A stretch of DNA of 64,000 nucleotides from NCBI RefSeq assembly GCF_030272615.1, contig NC_081411.1:187773949-187837948 (forward strand). Reading direction: 5' to 3'. Both the position numbers and the translations under genes were made by a program. The notes under the pieces were generated by a model. The model saw nothing but the letters and a program-made list of their open reading frames with translations, was not told the DNA's origin and did not search any database. Below are positions 11,404-23,638 of this stretch, one piece after another; positions within the stretch are counted from its first letter, which is position 1; each line of letters opens with the position of its first letter. This stretch comes from Cryptomeria japonica. Taxonomy: Eukaryota > Streptophyta > Pinopsida > Cupressales > Cupressaceae.

Positions 11404-11997
11404 TGATAAACTTATAAAGCACTGAGAGGGGGGGGTGAATCAGTGATAGAAAAAACAATAACACTTTAATCCCAGATTGATAAAAACATTTAACCAGTTT
11501 ATTTATGACTTTGCATGCAATCCAAAGTGATATAAAAGAATTCACCACAAATAAAACATTCACCATAACACAAGTATTTATATGTGGAAAACCCAACTGG
11601 GAAAAACCATGGTGAGATGGAACTCACAAGTTAACTATTTGTAGAAATAGGTAACTGACCAGTTAAGGTATAAAAATGCTCTGTTAGGAGCAGATCCTAT
11701 TAAAGATCCCAATCCCTGTTAGGAGCTATACCTGGTTAAAGGTAACCTCAGTGGAGGATTTAGATCCAAGTTAATGAATCACCTTGTTAGAGGATTTATA
11801 CAATGAAGCTTGTTAGAGCTTACCCGGTTAGGGGATTTAATTGCTGTAGTGATTAGAAAACAATAGGTGGTATGATCTAGAAATAGCACATTCTGCTTGT
11901 TTAGATCCTTTTATGCTCACTCATTACTGCATCATAGACATACTCTGCAACTCCTTCAACAAATCGTATTTAATTCAGCTCATAACACCACTCGTAT
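11404..11997 (-). repeat. Cop-B 5' LTR, piece 3 (inner end)
   Basis: The inner LTR end TGATAAACTT, a run of Gs (the C-tract in LTR sense) at about 11428 and the conserved GGGAAAAACCATGGTG block (11581-11620) are present. The piece stops at the E insertion; its last five bases, CGTAT, are the E target duplication. Confidence 0.8.
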
Positions 11998-13251
11998 TGT
12001 AATGCCCATACCCTAGTCGGACTTGTAAAACCCGTTTGATCTTGGTTGACTTCCTATGTGGCATTCTTGAATGGTAGGTTAACCATGATGCAATGTGTAG
12101 TTTAGATAATATAAATAATTGTGCAAATTTATTATTGTGCTCTTGCATTGATTCTTGTGTAAATGTAATTGTTTCCTAACTCTTGTGATAAATCTCGAGC
12201 TAACGCCCTCATTGAATATGTATATGTATATGCATGCTTGTATGAATTCATGGGTGCAGGAGATTGCAGGTACAACACCGCTTAGGGCAAGGTTCATCTC
12301 CTTTGGGATTTGCAAGGTTGAGTATGCCTCCTTCATCCTTAGAATCCAGATTTGGGGGTCATAAAACTCTTGTCTTGCCTTAGCCATGGACAGGTGAGCA
12401 TCACGTGTGTGGTTCATGGGCCTCTCTTTTCATTGGATTGCGTGTCATGTGATTTGGTGGACTTCCTCGATTTGTGTGCCTTGCATGGGGTAAGTGAATT
12501 TGTTATTCTAAGTATTTAATTCAATTTGATGAGTAGATGTATGCATTAGGAATTTAGAAATTTAAAATAGGTAGTTTTCTTTTATACAATTAATCATTAA
12601 TTTAAAGAGATTGCTTTAATTATTATTGTAGCAAGCTTAAGGTATTTAACTTGGATTAATGTGCTCATTTACGCATATGTAGTTGAGAAATTAGAATAAA
12701 TAAGACCCTTGCAATAGATTAGTCATTTATTTAAAAAGGTCGCTTTATTATGTTATAGCGAGTCAATTTAATAGTTAAATTTAAGAATAACGAATTTAAT
12801 GAGCTATGCATTTTAGAAAGGAAAGATTTAAAGTCATTTGAAAAATAGAAATAAATTAATCATTTTCGCATGTTGGAAGGGAAAGGGTAAATTTTATTAT
12901 TTAAAAGGAAATTATTCTTTTTACTTGCAAATTGATATAGTATAAAGGATTGATTTTTGAGATTTAAATTAATTTAAATATCTCACCCTTGTTAACAGTT
13001 CAAAATATAAATGTAGGCCTAAATTGATATTAAGAGATTAAAATTAGAATTAAATAAGAAATAGAAGCATGTTAATTTTAATTAGAATAAAACAAGTTAG
13101 ATTTATTGAGCAGTGGAAAATAATGGTTTCCATTTTCATGTTTCTTTTATTTTCAAAATAAAAATGCCTAAATTCGAAATTGAAAATTAGGGCAAAAATA
13201 GGGTTTCTCATTTTAACCTAGTTTGGAAATGTTTTTGGGGGTTTTTTTCTT
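11998..13251 (+). repeat. Element E 5' LTR, truncated
   Basis: It matches 15602-16856 with only scattered single-base differences, then diverges abruptly after GTTTTTTTCTT. Near-identity implies a recent insertion compared with its surroundings. The small open frames in it recur in both copies only because the DNA is duplicated. Confidence 0.85.
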
Positions 13252-15601
13252 ATGACGCATATGAAATTGAAGGGAAATTGTATAGTTAGTAATGTGAATG
13301 AAAATGCTTAGGGGAAATTGAGAAAGATATCATAATGATGTTATTTCTTTGTGTAAATTTGAATTGTTGAGAATTTCAGTACGTGTATCTAGAGTAAACT
13401 TTATTTGGTGATTCATGTGTAAAGCATAATTAAAACTTCCCTTAAGTATATGTTAGCATAATGTAAAGTACTCCCCATAAATGTGACTAAACCAGTAATG
13501 GTGCTATTCTATGTGTGTTGTGAGAAAACCTGTACTTGTTTTGTGTGCCATGGGATGGTGAAGTAATCAACCATGGGGAATATGTTTGCTTATGAGTATG
13601 GGAAAACCATACCTATCTATGTGATGTTGCTTATTTGTTTCCTTACTGAGTGCCAACCCACGGGTTGTTGATAAGTCAGTATGTGAAGGGGTAGTAGTAA
13701 AAGTCACCATTCCTTGAATAGTATGAACAGCGTACAAGTAATGTCGACGCGAAGCGACTTTAGCTTCCCTATTTTGAGGAAAAGTATGGTTTTGTAATGA
13801 ACTGTAACATAGGTGTACTCTATACTTCCCCTTGTGATGAACCGATTTACGAGGTTCATGTGTGCCAGCCTAATTCCTATCCTTTATTTTGAGCATATAG
13901 ATGACAGTTCTTGAGCATATTGATGGATTTTATTGGAGCATTTGTTGCCTTGTCTTCATGAGAGGCGTGTTATTTTCTTACGTAAGTTGCCAACTGACTA
14001 GTGTTGGTAGACTTGTGGGTAGACCTTGGCCATGATACCTCTGGCTTATGGCGAGTATCCTGAGAGGAACATCGCTATGTGGGGTGTGACCAGCGCGTGC
14101 CTTATCCGTGGGGTACACTGCCATGCGGGATACGTCCATTGCGTGCCTTGTCTGCTTGGAGTATTGCCATGCCGTGCTGAGACACGATGCGAGATGTAGT
14201 AGACATTTCCATGCGGCCTACCACTAGGTATAGGGTAGAGCCATGCCACGTGACGACGTGATGCGGGGTGATGCCGAGGTGCACACTGCCATGCCATGTG
14301 GATATGTGACTTGGCCACACCACATGATGAGCTACTAGGATAGCTAGATGATTGTTCCTTCCTTCCTCGTTGGTGGCTAGCTACTAGTCACGTAGTGATG
14401 TAATGTGCACTTATGATTTTCTTTTATTTATTTATTTGTTTCCTTGTGGGCCAACAATTTATTTTACTTTGACCTTGACAGTTTAGCCACGAGCTTGCAA
14501 ACTTGATCTTACTTGATTTGATGTTGCGAATCCAGAAATTATTTTCTTGTCTTATTGTTGGAATTGACAATTATTATCTTTATTCTTTTGTACTTTGGTG
14601 GCTAAACCGGTTTATCCTTGTTGTGTTCGTATGCTAGTCTTGTGTTGCAATGTGAATTCCTCTCCAAGAACGTAGGAGATGGTCTTGGATGAGTGTATAC
14701 GAGGAAGTAGATGCAGGGAACCTTGAGGATGGAGGTATGTGAGGCTGTGAAACAGCTAGGATCCACTACCTACCTATGAGTGGTGACTATCTCTTGGAGG
14801 CTAAACACCTTACACAACAAGGGATATTTACGAGGGACTTGTATGGAAGGTAGCATCGCTATGGTGTACCCTAGCACCATCAAGCCCTCGAGTGAGATGT
14901 TGGACATTTGTTGATCATGTATTTATTCTGAGAGCAGGCATGGAGATGTGGATCATATATGTTACCTTTGACCGAGCATTAGACATGCTCACATGTGGCC
15001 TATTGGGTTGTGCAAACCAGTCTTGTGGATGGATATTATGTGTAATCATGGATTAAATGGAATTAACTTGTCACTATGTTATGGGGCATAGTCATTGGAA
15101 AGGTTCTTGTATGTCTGAAAAGTGTAAACAATTGAGTTCTCACGTTACTCTTATTTGTCGAAAGTTAACTTGGTTGTAAAAATTTGATATGTGAAGCTAG
15201 TTCTATGCGATAAAGTTTTGTGAAAGAGATGAATTGGTGAAAGAAATTGACCTTGAGAGCATATTTTCTTGTCATGTTTGATAAATGAGTATGATAACTG
15301 TGTCTATATATTTTAAATTGCTTAAATTTGGTGTAATAAAAAAAGGGAAAGAGTCTCGTTTCTCTACTATGATTGTGTGTAAATTATAGAATATTTGAAG
15401 ATGTGAATTGATGTTAGATGCATTTTTGTTAATGGATGATGACACTTGTAGAGGATTTATGAATAACGTTCTAAAATGATGACAAAATAGTTGGTGGTGC
15501 AAATTGATAATTGTAATTGAGTTTCAGGGCTAATACGTGTTGTATAATTTCCACTTAGCTTTGCGACTTCCAGGAGTAAGTTAGAGCCTAGGGGGGGAGA
15601 A
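13252..15601 (+). other. Element E internal remnant (3' untranslated region)
   Basis: These 2.35 kb lie between the broken 5' LTR and the polypurine tract. I find no pol or gag motif. 14040-14320 is locally GC-richer, with GCCATGC and GTGCCTTGTC-like motifs recurring every 50-60 bases; its open minus-strand frames look like a by-product of that repeat. The rest is AT-rich and non-coding. Confidence 0.55.
15588..15601 (+). promoter_or_regulatory. Element E polypurine tract
   Basis: CTAGGGGGGGAGAA lies immediately before the TG of the 3' LTR at 15602. A purine run at this position primes plus-strand synthesis in LTR retrotransposons. Confidence 0.8.
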
Positions 15602-18600
15602 TGTAATGCCCATACCCTAGTCAGACTTGTAAAACCCGTTTGATCTTGGTTGACTTCCTATGTGGCATTCTTGAATGGTAGGTTAACCATGATGCAATGT
15701 GTAGTTTAGATAATATAAATAATTTTGCAAATTTATTATTGTTCTCTTGCATCGATTCTTGTGTAAATGTAATTGTTTCCTAACTCTTGTGATAAATCTC
15801 AAGCTAACGCCCTCATTGAATATGTATATGTATATGCATGCTTGTATGAATTCATGGGTGCAGGAGATTGCAGGTACAACAACGCTTAGGGCAAGGTTCA
15901 TCTCCTTTGGGATTTGCAAGGTTGAGTATGCCTCCTTCATCCTTAGAATTCAGATTTGGGGGTCATAAAACTCTTGTCTTGCCTTAGCCATGGACAGGTG
16001 AGCATCGCATGTGTGGTTCGTGGGCCTCTCTTTTCATTGGATTGTGTGTCACGTGATTTGGTTGACTTCCTCGATTTGCATGCCTTGCATGGGGTAAGTG
16101 AAGTTTGTTATTCTAAGTATTTAATTCAATTTGATGAGTAGATGTACGCATTAGGAATTTAGAAATTTAAAATAGGTAGTTTTCTTTTATACAATTAATC
16201 GTTAATTTAAAGAGATTGCTTTAATTATTATTGTAGCAAGCTTAAGGTATTTAACTTGGATTAATGTGCTCATTTACGCATATGTAGTTGAGAAATTAGA
16301 ATAAATAAGACCCTTGCATTAGATTAGTCATTTATTTAAAAAGGTCACTTTATTATGTTATAGCGAGTCAATTTAATAGTTAAATTTAATAATAACGAAC
16401 TTAATGAGCTATGCATTTTAGAAAGGAAAGATTTAAAGTCATTTGAAAAATAGAAATAAATTAATCATTTTCACATGTTGGAAGGGAAAGGGTAAATTTT
16501 ATTATTTAAAAGGAAATTATTCTTTTTACTTGCAAATTGATATAGTATAAAGGATTGATTTTTGAGATTTAAATTAATTTAAATATCTCACCCTTGTTAA
16601 CAGTTCAAAATATAAATGTAGGCCTAAATTGATATTAAGAGATTAAAATTAGAATTAAATAAGAAATAGAAGCATGTTAATTTTAATTAGAATAAAACAA
16701 GTTAGATTTATTGAGCAATGGAAAATAATGGTTTCCATTTTCATGTTTCTTTTATTTTCAAAATAAAAATGCCTGAATTCAAAATTGAAAACTAGGGCAA
16801 AAATAGGGTTTCTCATTTTAACCTAGTTTGGAAATGTTTTTGGGGGTTTTTTTCTTGAGAGCTTATTTGCAGAAGAAAAAAAAAAAATGGAGATGGAAAA
16901 TTTTTTGGAAAATGGGGGATTTGCTTGGAGTTGCAGGTGAAGCTCTTCATCAAATTTCTTGCCTGGAATGCGTCATGAGGTAGGATTCAAATCTACTCTT
17001 TATTTATTTGTTGAATAAAAAAAAGGGGTATTGCCCATGAATGTTTTCTTTGAGGTTTAGTTTCAGTTTTCTTTCAAACTTGGTTGTTTCTTGAATCAAA
17101 TCTTTGTTCTTAATGGATTTTGTGATTTTAAACTTGATAGGAAATATTTTTCCCATAATGAAGTTTTTGGTAAAATCTAGAAAATGAATGGATCTATGAT
17201 AAATGGTTAATGGAGGATTTATTGTATTTTAGTTGTTTCATTTTGTGTTTTTTTCAAAAAAAATTGCTTGAGTCGAGCTGGACTATATCAAAAAAATTTA
17301 TTAAAAAAAAAACAATAAATTAAACAAAAAAAAAGGGTAAAATTTAGGGTTTCGAGGGGGGGGGGGGGAGCCGAAGCTCAACCCGCCCCCTTCCCCGCGG
17401 CGCCGCCATAGTTCGCAGCCCTCCCCGCGACCACGTTGTGGGCTGTAGGCTGCGTCCACATTATGGGCCGCAGGCTGCGTCCACAACGTGGGCCGCAGGG
17501 ACTGCGACCACGTTGTGGGCCGCAGGCTGCGTCCACAGTGTGGGCCGCAGGCTGCATCCATAGCGTGGGCCGCAGGGACTGTGACCACAATGTGGGCCGC
17601 AGGGCCTGCGTCCACAGTGTGGCTTGTAGAACCTGCGTCCACACTGTGGGACGCAGGGTCCTGCGTGATAAGGTTAGGGTTTGCCTTAAAAAAATAAAAT
17701 AAATAAATAATAAAGTTTGTTTTAAAACTTTCTTTTTATATATTGTTTTTGTTGTTGTTTAAAACAAAAAAAAAAAAAACAATGTATAATATTGACATCT
17801 ACAAAATGAAAGAAAAAAAATAAAATGTCATGGGTAAGTTTAAAAGAAGTTGTAATATAGTTGTAGGAAGACCTATTTTTTTTAAATTAGATTTTAAAGG
17901 TCAAAATATATATATATACACATACATACAAAGTTTGCGTATGTTTAAATCTATGGATAAAAGGAAAGGGGGTATTCGTTAATCATGGATTATTAGATTT
18001 ATATTAGTTAACATTTAATTTTGAGAACCATTTATAATTGGGGAGTGATCTTTGGAAAAGAGACTAAATATGGTCTTATTTAGAGATCTGTGAAATAATT
18101 ATACTTTGGTTAACGTTTGGTAATACATGTTAATGAGAAGTTTTTATGGAATATGAATTTAAATTTTGTCTTCATATATTTTGTTATTACTTCAACGATA
18201 TGCTAGTAGGATGCATGTAAAATTTGATATCGTATCAATTTAAAAAAAGGGGTGTAAGTTTAAGTTCCATATTTGCCTTGTTTATAGTGGCGGCAAACCT
18301 TGATGTATTTGTTTCAGACCCTGTCATCTAGTTACTTGTGTTGGTCATAGTCAATTACGTCCCTAGTCAAAGTATCATCAGTCCTTAGTACTTGTAATTG
18401 CTTTGAAGTGTTCAGTTGGATCCACTCTAAAGGGATCATTATGTAATTCCGACCGAGGTGTCTGTTTTATATTGATTGTATTCGCCTAAGTGGCCAAGAT
18501 GTAAAAGACTTATAAATTATGTTTTCCTAACCATATAATACCAAAGGGGTCTTGTAGTTGAGCAGACCCAGAGATGTAGCCCTTTAGGGGTGAACTTCGA

Positions 18601-20078
18601 GATCATATCTGTGTTATGCGATGTTTTAGCTTCCTTTGTTTCATGCTTTAAATTATCATGGATGGTTGTATTCTTGTATAAGTGTATGGTGGGGAATTTA
18701 ACAAATTTAAATCTAAGTACATAAAATTATACATCTTGATAAATGTAGTAATCAGGTTCATGGAAGATTGTAAATGAGATTGTGGAAAAGTATTTTGATA
18801 ATGTGAATTAATAGCAGTAATAGTGGAAAGAATTCTTGCTAGGTTACAACATTGGATTGACTTGTTATTAAGCATGTAATTTGAGCAAAAGAGTATGGGA
18901 AACAAAGTTAGAATTAATGTTATAATTTCTAAGTTGAAATCTAAAGGATGAACGTCATATAGCTATTTACTTTTATCTTCTTAAATGAGTAACGCCATGT
19001 TAATTATGTTACACTATATTGGATGAATTCGTTTAGTTAATTCATGTTTTAAATCTCAACAAATCATCCTTATCAGATTAACTTGATAATTGGGTGAACT
19101 CAACTATTGATCCATCATTATAACCCTAATAAAAGAATCTCTTATGGTCGCTAAAAATGAACTAAAATGGGAAGTAATTGTATAGTTGTTTATATCTAAA
19201 TCTTAGTAAATGTACCTTTTCATATTAACATCATTTAATTAAAAAAGAGTGATATGCAATAAGATAGATATATTCTAATCCTAATGGAGGAACGCCACTA
19301 TATACTTATGTTTTGATCCTATAATAATGAATATCATCTTGCTAACTATATTCTAATATAAAAGGATGAACTCATGTGGTCCTAATACTTTTTCATCTTA
19401 ATGAATTTAGCCTTCTATTAGCATTATTAAAACTTCACTGAATTCTATGGCTACTCACATTTTATCTTTCATAAAAGAACTACAACTCATTAGTTGGCTA
19501 TGCATGAAATCAAATGAAGGGACCTCACTCTACTAATTGTAGTTTAATCCTTAATGAAGGTATCTCATCTTATTAACCATACTTTTAATATTTAAGAAAA
19601 ACATCAAATGTGGGTGGTTATCTTAAAACCCAAATGAACGAACTTTGTTATATTAAATGCTTGAACCTATTGGGAGGCCTCCTAATGAAATTATGAATTA
19701 AAGTGCATTGAGCAAATAACCTCTCGATGGCCTCCCAACCACCCAAAGTAAATGAACGCTTCCTAAAATTCTAAGATGTCTTATCATTGAACATATATAT
19801 AATCATGTCTTAAGCATTATCCCACAATTAGGATATCTAGATTTATGGATCATTTGACGCAAGTTGAGTTAGGTGTAAGGTTATGTAATCGCGTTGGGAA
19901 ACCTCTTAGGATCATTTAGCCTTCCGCTGTGTTATCTATGTTCCAGATAACTCCAAATTATCTTAATGTTGAACTTTTCATCAACGCTCTTAATTATTAT
20001 TTAAAAAAAATAAATATTTACACTCTAATTGAGTGTTTTTAACTTAAACCCTTAGGGGTTTCCTGGCAGGGCATTACA
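15602..20078 (+). repeat. Element E 3' LTR (4,477 bp)
   Basis: It runs from TGTAATGCCC to GGGCATTACA. It contains a 13-base G run at 17356-17368 and a GC-rich minisatellite at 17431-17668. From about 18930 to 19620 it holds loosely repeated stretches built on GATGAACxxCAT followed by a TTAACTATxTT-like tract every 60-80 bases. No conserved protein is encoded. Confidence 0.8.
17431..17668 (+). repeat. GC-rich minisatellite of imperfect palindromes in the E LTR
   Basis: About eight units of roughly 30 bp carry the core CTGCGTCCACA-N-TGTGGGCCGCAG. The half-sites are near-complements, so each unit can fold into a hairpin. The array is far richer in G and C than anything around it and is preceded by the G run at 17356-17368. 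Open frames on both strands here reflect the repeat and high GC, not a gene. Confidence 0.85.
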
Positions 20079-20083
20079 CGTAT

Positions 20084-20134
20084 CTTGTATTATGAAATAA
20101 CACATCACAATGTCTTTTTATAAACATTAGATCT
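20084..20134 (-). repeat. Cop-B 5' LTR, piece 2 (51 bp between E and Tat-A)
   Basis: A short stretch between the right target duplication of E and the TG of Tat-A. Its last five bases, GATCT (20130-20134), are the Tat-A target duplication. It belongs to the Cop-B LTR because removing both insertions joins 11997, this piece and 44034. Confidence 0.75.
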
Positions 20135-21278
20135 TGTATACACATAAAAATGGCTATGACCAATTAAATAAATATTATATATTTATTTAATAATTATTTT
20201 TCTATTAAATAGTTAATTTGAAAAGATTAATTTATTTAATTCATTTTTCATGTCTTTCTATTAATTAATTCATCTATCCTATTCCTCTAATTAATTAAAT
20301 ATCTAATATTTAATTATCTCCTCCAAACAATTAAATATCCAATATTTAATAGTTATTCTCCTATCTTATAGTCTCAAATATTAAATAATTCCTAAATTAT
20401 TTAATCTTTCTTATCCAACTCACCCTCCATCTCCAATTCATCTTCCCTTTGCCAACTCATCAAACATGTGGGTAAGGAAATTAATATTTCTTAAATATTA
20501 ATTTATCATTTATCTTCAACTTCCAAACTTAATGAAAATTGTGTGCATACACATATTTCATAACCATTTCCTATATTCTCTCCAACACCCCCTACATCTT
20601 AGGAAGGACTTGAGTCCACTTGTCCTCTCATGCCTACATTTCCTCCAACCATCCCTAGATTCCCTTAGTCAGCAACCTAGTCAAGGTGAGATGAGTGACA
20701 CTTGTCCTCTCCTTCCCCCTTTCTCTCAACCTTCACCTTTGCTCACAGCCATTCAAATCTGCAGATCTAATCATGACTGTTGATCTAAGCCACATCATCT
20801 TATCCTCTCAAAGTCTATAAAATCAAGAGCTTTAGTTGAGAGAGTTAATCTTCAAGTTAGACTTCAAGAGACTTCAAGTGCATTTTACAAGCTAATCATA
20901 TGCATCTGTGAGTTTTAGTTTTGAAGCAAATAGCAATAGAAATTATCATATAGCATTTTAGCATAATTATTTTAGCATAACCATGTAGTATTTGCATATC
21001 ATAGCATCAGTTAACTACAAATTATCAGTCCATTCTTCATATGCCATCTTGGAAGCCATAAGTGCATTGTCTGAGAGCACACCATGTGCAACCAAGAACA
21101 GTGAAGTTAGGACACAATGAGACATAAGCCATGAAGGTAATATTAATATTTTATTTTAATATGTATTTCATGTAGTTTCATTGGTTGAATTTGAATTTCC
21201 TGTATGCATTTCCATTTGTATTTTGTGAAACTAACTTATTGTAGGTAACATTCTGAGGATGACATTCAAGCTCATACA
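20135..21278 (+). repeat. Tat-A 5' LTR (1,144 bp)
   Basis: It runs from TGTATACACA to CTCATACA and is followed at once by the PBS. AT-rich 20160-20410 has repeated TTAATTAAATATCTAATATT-like words. A single copy of the 39-bp unit that is tandemly expanded in the 3' LTR lies at about 20278-20320. The open frame at 20532 is present in both LTRs but has no recognisable domain. Confidence 0.9.
20816..20822 (+). promoter_or_regulatory. Putative TATA box of the Tat-A LTR
   Basis: TATAAAA lies about 680 bases into the LTR and is conserved at 43580-43586 in the 3' LTR. A purine/pyrimidine-mixed stretch (GAGAGAGTTAATCTTC) follows 25 bases downstream, a plausible transcription start region. Confidence 0.5.
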
Positions 21279-21302
21279 TTTTGGCCCCCACCATGGGGCT
21301 GG
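21279..21302 (+). promoter_or_regulatory. Tat-A primer binding site
   Basis: TTTTGGCCCCCACCATGGGG abuts the LTR end. It looks like a CpG-decayed form of a TTTGGCGCC-type primer site used by Tat/Athila elements. I cannot name the tRNA with confidence. Confidence 0.6.
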
Positions 21303-21383
21303 ACCTTGCATATACCTTTAAAAGTCTCACAAAAAGCTAAATTAATGCATTTGTAATGCAGATTCATGCATGTGTGAATTTTG

Positions 21384-21795
21384 ACAGCACTTTTGTTTGA
21401 CAGGTTAGCACATTTGCATCATAGGTTAGCGCATATGTCATGCAGGTTAGCACATATGTCATGCAGGTTAGCGCCTTTGTCTGAAAAACTATACATTTGC
21501 ATCATAGGTTAGTGCATATGTCATGCAGGTTAGCGCTTTTGTTTGAAAAACTACACATTTGCATCATAGGTTAGCGCATATGTCATATAAGTTAGCGCTT
21601 TTGTCTTAAATTTTGCGCATTTGCATCACAAGTTCACGCATTTGTATCATAAGTTAGCGCTTATATCAAAGAAATTGTGCTTTTGTACCCACAAAGCAAC
21701 GCTTTTGTAGTCTAAGTTAGCACTTTTAATCTGCAGTTTAGTGTGTTTGAATAGAAAGATAGCGCATATGTTAGGTTAGCGCTTCTATTTATAAA
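21384..21795 (+). repeat. 21-bp minisatellite in the Tat-A leader
   Basis: About 18 units follow the pattern GGTTAGCGCATATGTCATGCA, with core TTAGC(A/G)C(A/T)T(A/T)TG. The first units are well conserved and later ones decay. A related array in the opposite orientation lies at 35390-35705, upstream of the antisense gene. The 21-base period equals seven codons; in one frame the best units read SCRLAHM. Confidence 0.85.
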
Positions 21796-23638
21796 ATTGA
21801 CAATTTTCTTGCAGGTCCGAATGTCCAAGAAATTAAATTTTTCAGATTACTAACATGCGTGTGCAGGATGACATTTAGGGCAAATTTTATGCATTTTATC
21901 ATCTAGCTAATTAAAAGTCTTCATTTGGGAAGTAATATATCATATCTTATTCATCTAGTTTAACTAAGAGGATGAATTGAAAGCATGCAACTTGCATTTT
22001 TGGTACTTTCTCTAAAATAGTTGCACATTGACTTTTAAAAGGGCTAAAATGAACACCATGCTTGTTGGAGCAACATCTCCAAATAGGACTTAGCCAATAA
22101 TTGCTTTGAAAAGGTTAAAAAGAACACTTGTATTATGTGTCTCGAAAGTGGTAGGTATATGCTCTCCCCTTAATTGGGTGACCAAAAAGCCAAACCCACT
22201 CTTTTACACTTTCTTTACTTTCAAGCAATTAAATCTTTTTAGAGGGCTTGCCTTCTCGAGCTTCTTTGCGGGGGCCAGTGAGAGGGGAATGACCTAAAGT
22301 GGAAATGGGCTAATATTGAGTCCTTCCAATCCACTATAAATAAATCATTTTTGTGACGAAAGTCCCAAACAACATGTGCTGATAAGTTCATACCGACACT
22401 ATGTTTCCCCATAAACCCTATGGAGCATAACCTCTATAGGCTGGGAACCTTCTGTATTTATAGAGCTGAAAGTACTACATGTATGGCCACATGACCGGAA
22501 GCCTTTACTAAAAACCACTTGCACTAGCTGCCAAAATCCTTCTAGTTGTTGGCACAGGAGGTCGGACCTCTGAAGCGGCTCACATACATATGGTTCCTGG
22601 TAGAGATATAAAGTTTGCCATGGGGAGATTTCATGGAAACTGGTGCTTGGCTACCCCGAAGAAGTGAGTGCCAAGGGTGGAGCCAGTGGGGTCAAGCATC
22701 TAAATATCCACTTTGAATAGCGTAGCCTCAGGGGAAACTCCATGTGAAATTCAACAACTATTGTCTCAGCTTGCCATAGGGATTGTACTTGCTTGTGCAT
22801 TTTGTTTATTAAAGATTGTGTCTTCTATGTCTATAAAATGTTCCGAATGGTCAAAAATTGAAGAAAATTATCATCTATGAGTGAGCAAAAATCCAACAAA
22901 TTTCTGAAAAAGTTTGATCAAAAGGGTAATACAAAAGCTTTCCAACACTTGAAACACCAGATCAAAATCAAATATCAAAACATCAATGTCAAAATAATTC
23001 TTGAAGTAGGTTTGTCTCTAAACCATCACATATTTTCCAACTAGCTTAAACAACTAGGTTGCTAATTCAACAGGTTATACTCAAAAGGTTTTGTAAACAT
23101 CAACATTTAACAAGTTATCGATTCAACCATCTTAAGTGCAAAAATCAACATCTTTGTCAAGTTTCTCATCAGGATAATCAAATCCTCTATCACGAATCTT
23201 GATCAAATCTATACTAGGTTCCTAATCTTGGATATATCTTTCCTATTTTGAACCTAGGTTATATCAAAACCAAAATCACACCAACTTTGGAATCAAACAA
23301 ACTTGTGAATTGTCAAATGCTTATATGACTTTTAAGTATCACCTTAACAAAAGAAAACCCAGTTATAAAGCTACTCAGAAAAGGATAAGATTCTTGTATA
23401 TCAATCACAATATCTTATTGAAACATAGGACATTCTTACACCATTTTTCGTCACTACCTATGTGGCTGCGGTACAAAATTTGATGGTGAAACTTTACAAA
23501 GACGTGCCTTTCAACAAAGAGACACTTTATCTCAATGAACAAACAATAGTGGTAAGATCAACAAAGCATATCTTCCTAAACCAATAATCACCTATTGACT
23601 TTGTCCTTTGGAACTTTCAACAACTTTCAAATAAACAC
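21796..23638 (+). other. Tat-A long 5' untranslated leader
   Basis: About 1.8 kb lie between the minisatellite and the gag ATG. I see no conserved protein. 22360-22750 is GC-richer and holds GTGAGTGCCAAGGGTGGAGC and GTCAAGCATCTAAATATCC, which look like a structured leader and might serve packaging or internal ribosome entry; that is inference. The remainder is AT-rich. Confidence 0.5.

Larger units (their letters stand above)
11998..20078 (+). mobile_element. Element E: LTR retrotransposon deletion derivative with a 4.5-kb LTR
   Basis: The ends are TGTAATGCCC and GGGCATTACA, a perfect 10-bp inverted pair. They are flanked by identical 5-bp duplications, CGTAT at 11993-11997 and 20079-20083. 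A second TGTAATGCCC at 15602 is preceded by a polypurine tract, which marks the 3' LTR. The first 1.25 kb of both LTRs are nearly identical. The 5' LTR then breaks off at about 13251, so the rest of that LTR, the PBS and all gag-pol are missing. A LTR this long next to a GGGGGGG-AGAA tract suggests the gypsy superfamily, but no coding domain remains to prove it. Confidence 0.85.

Noticed and set aside
12079-12417. Apparent protein conserved at two loci (also 15683-15940)
   Set aside because: Both copies lie in the duplicated LTR of element E; the DNA, not a protein, is conserved.
14046-14323. Minus-strand open frames with repeated Trp/His-rich words
   Set aside because: They lie in the non-coding tail of element E and follow a local GCCATGC repeat.
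17301-17702. Overlapping open frames on both strands in the GC-rich array
   Set aside because: The repeat and its low stop-codon density explain them; no start context or conserved domain.
20532-20783. Open frame present in both Tat-A LTRs
   Set aside because: It is repeated only because the LTR is; no domain, and it lies just upstream of the TATA box.
21384-21795. Possible CRISPR-like array
   Set aside because: Units are adjacent and degenerate with no unique spacers, and the context is a plant retrotransposon leader.
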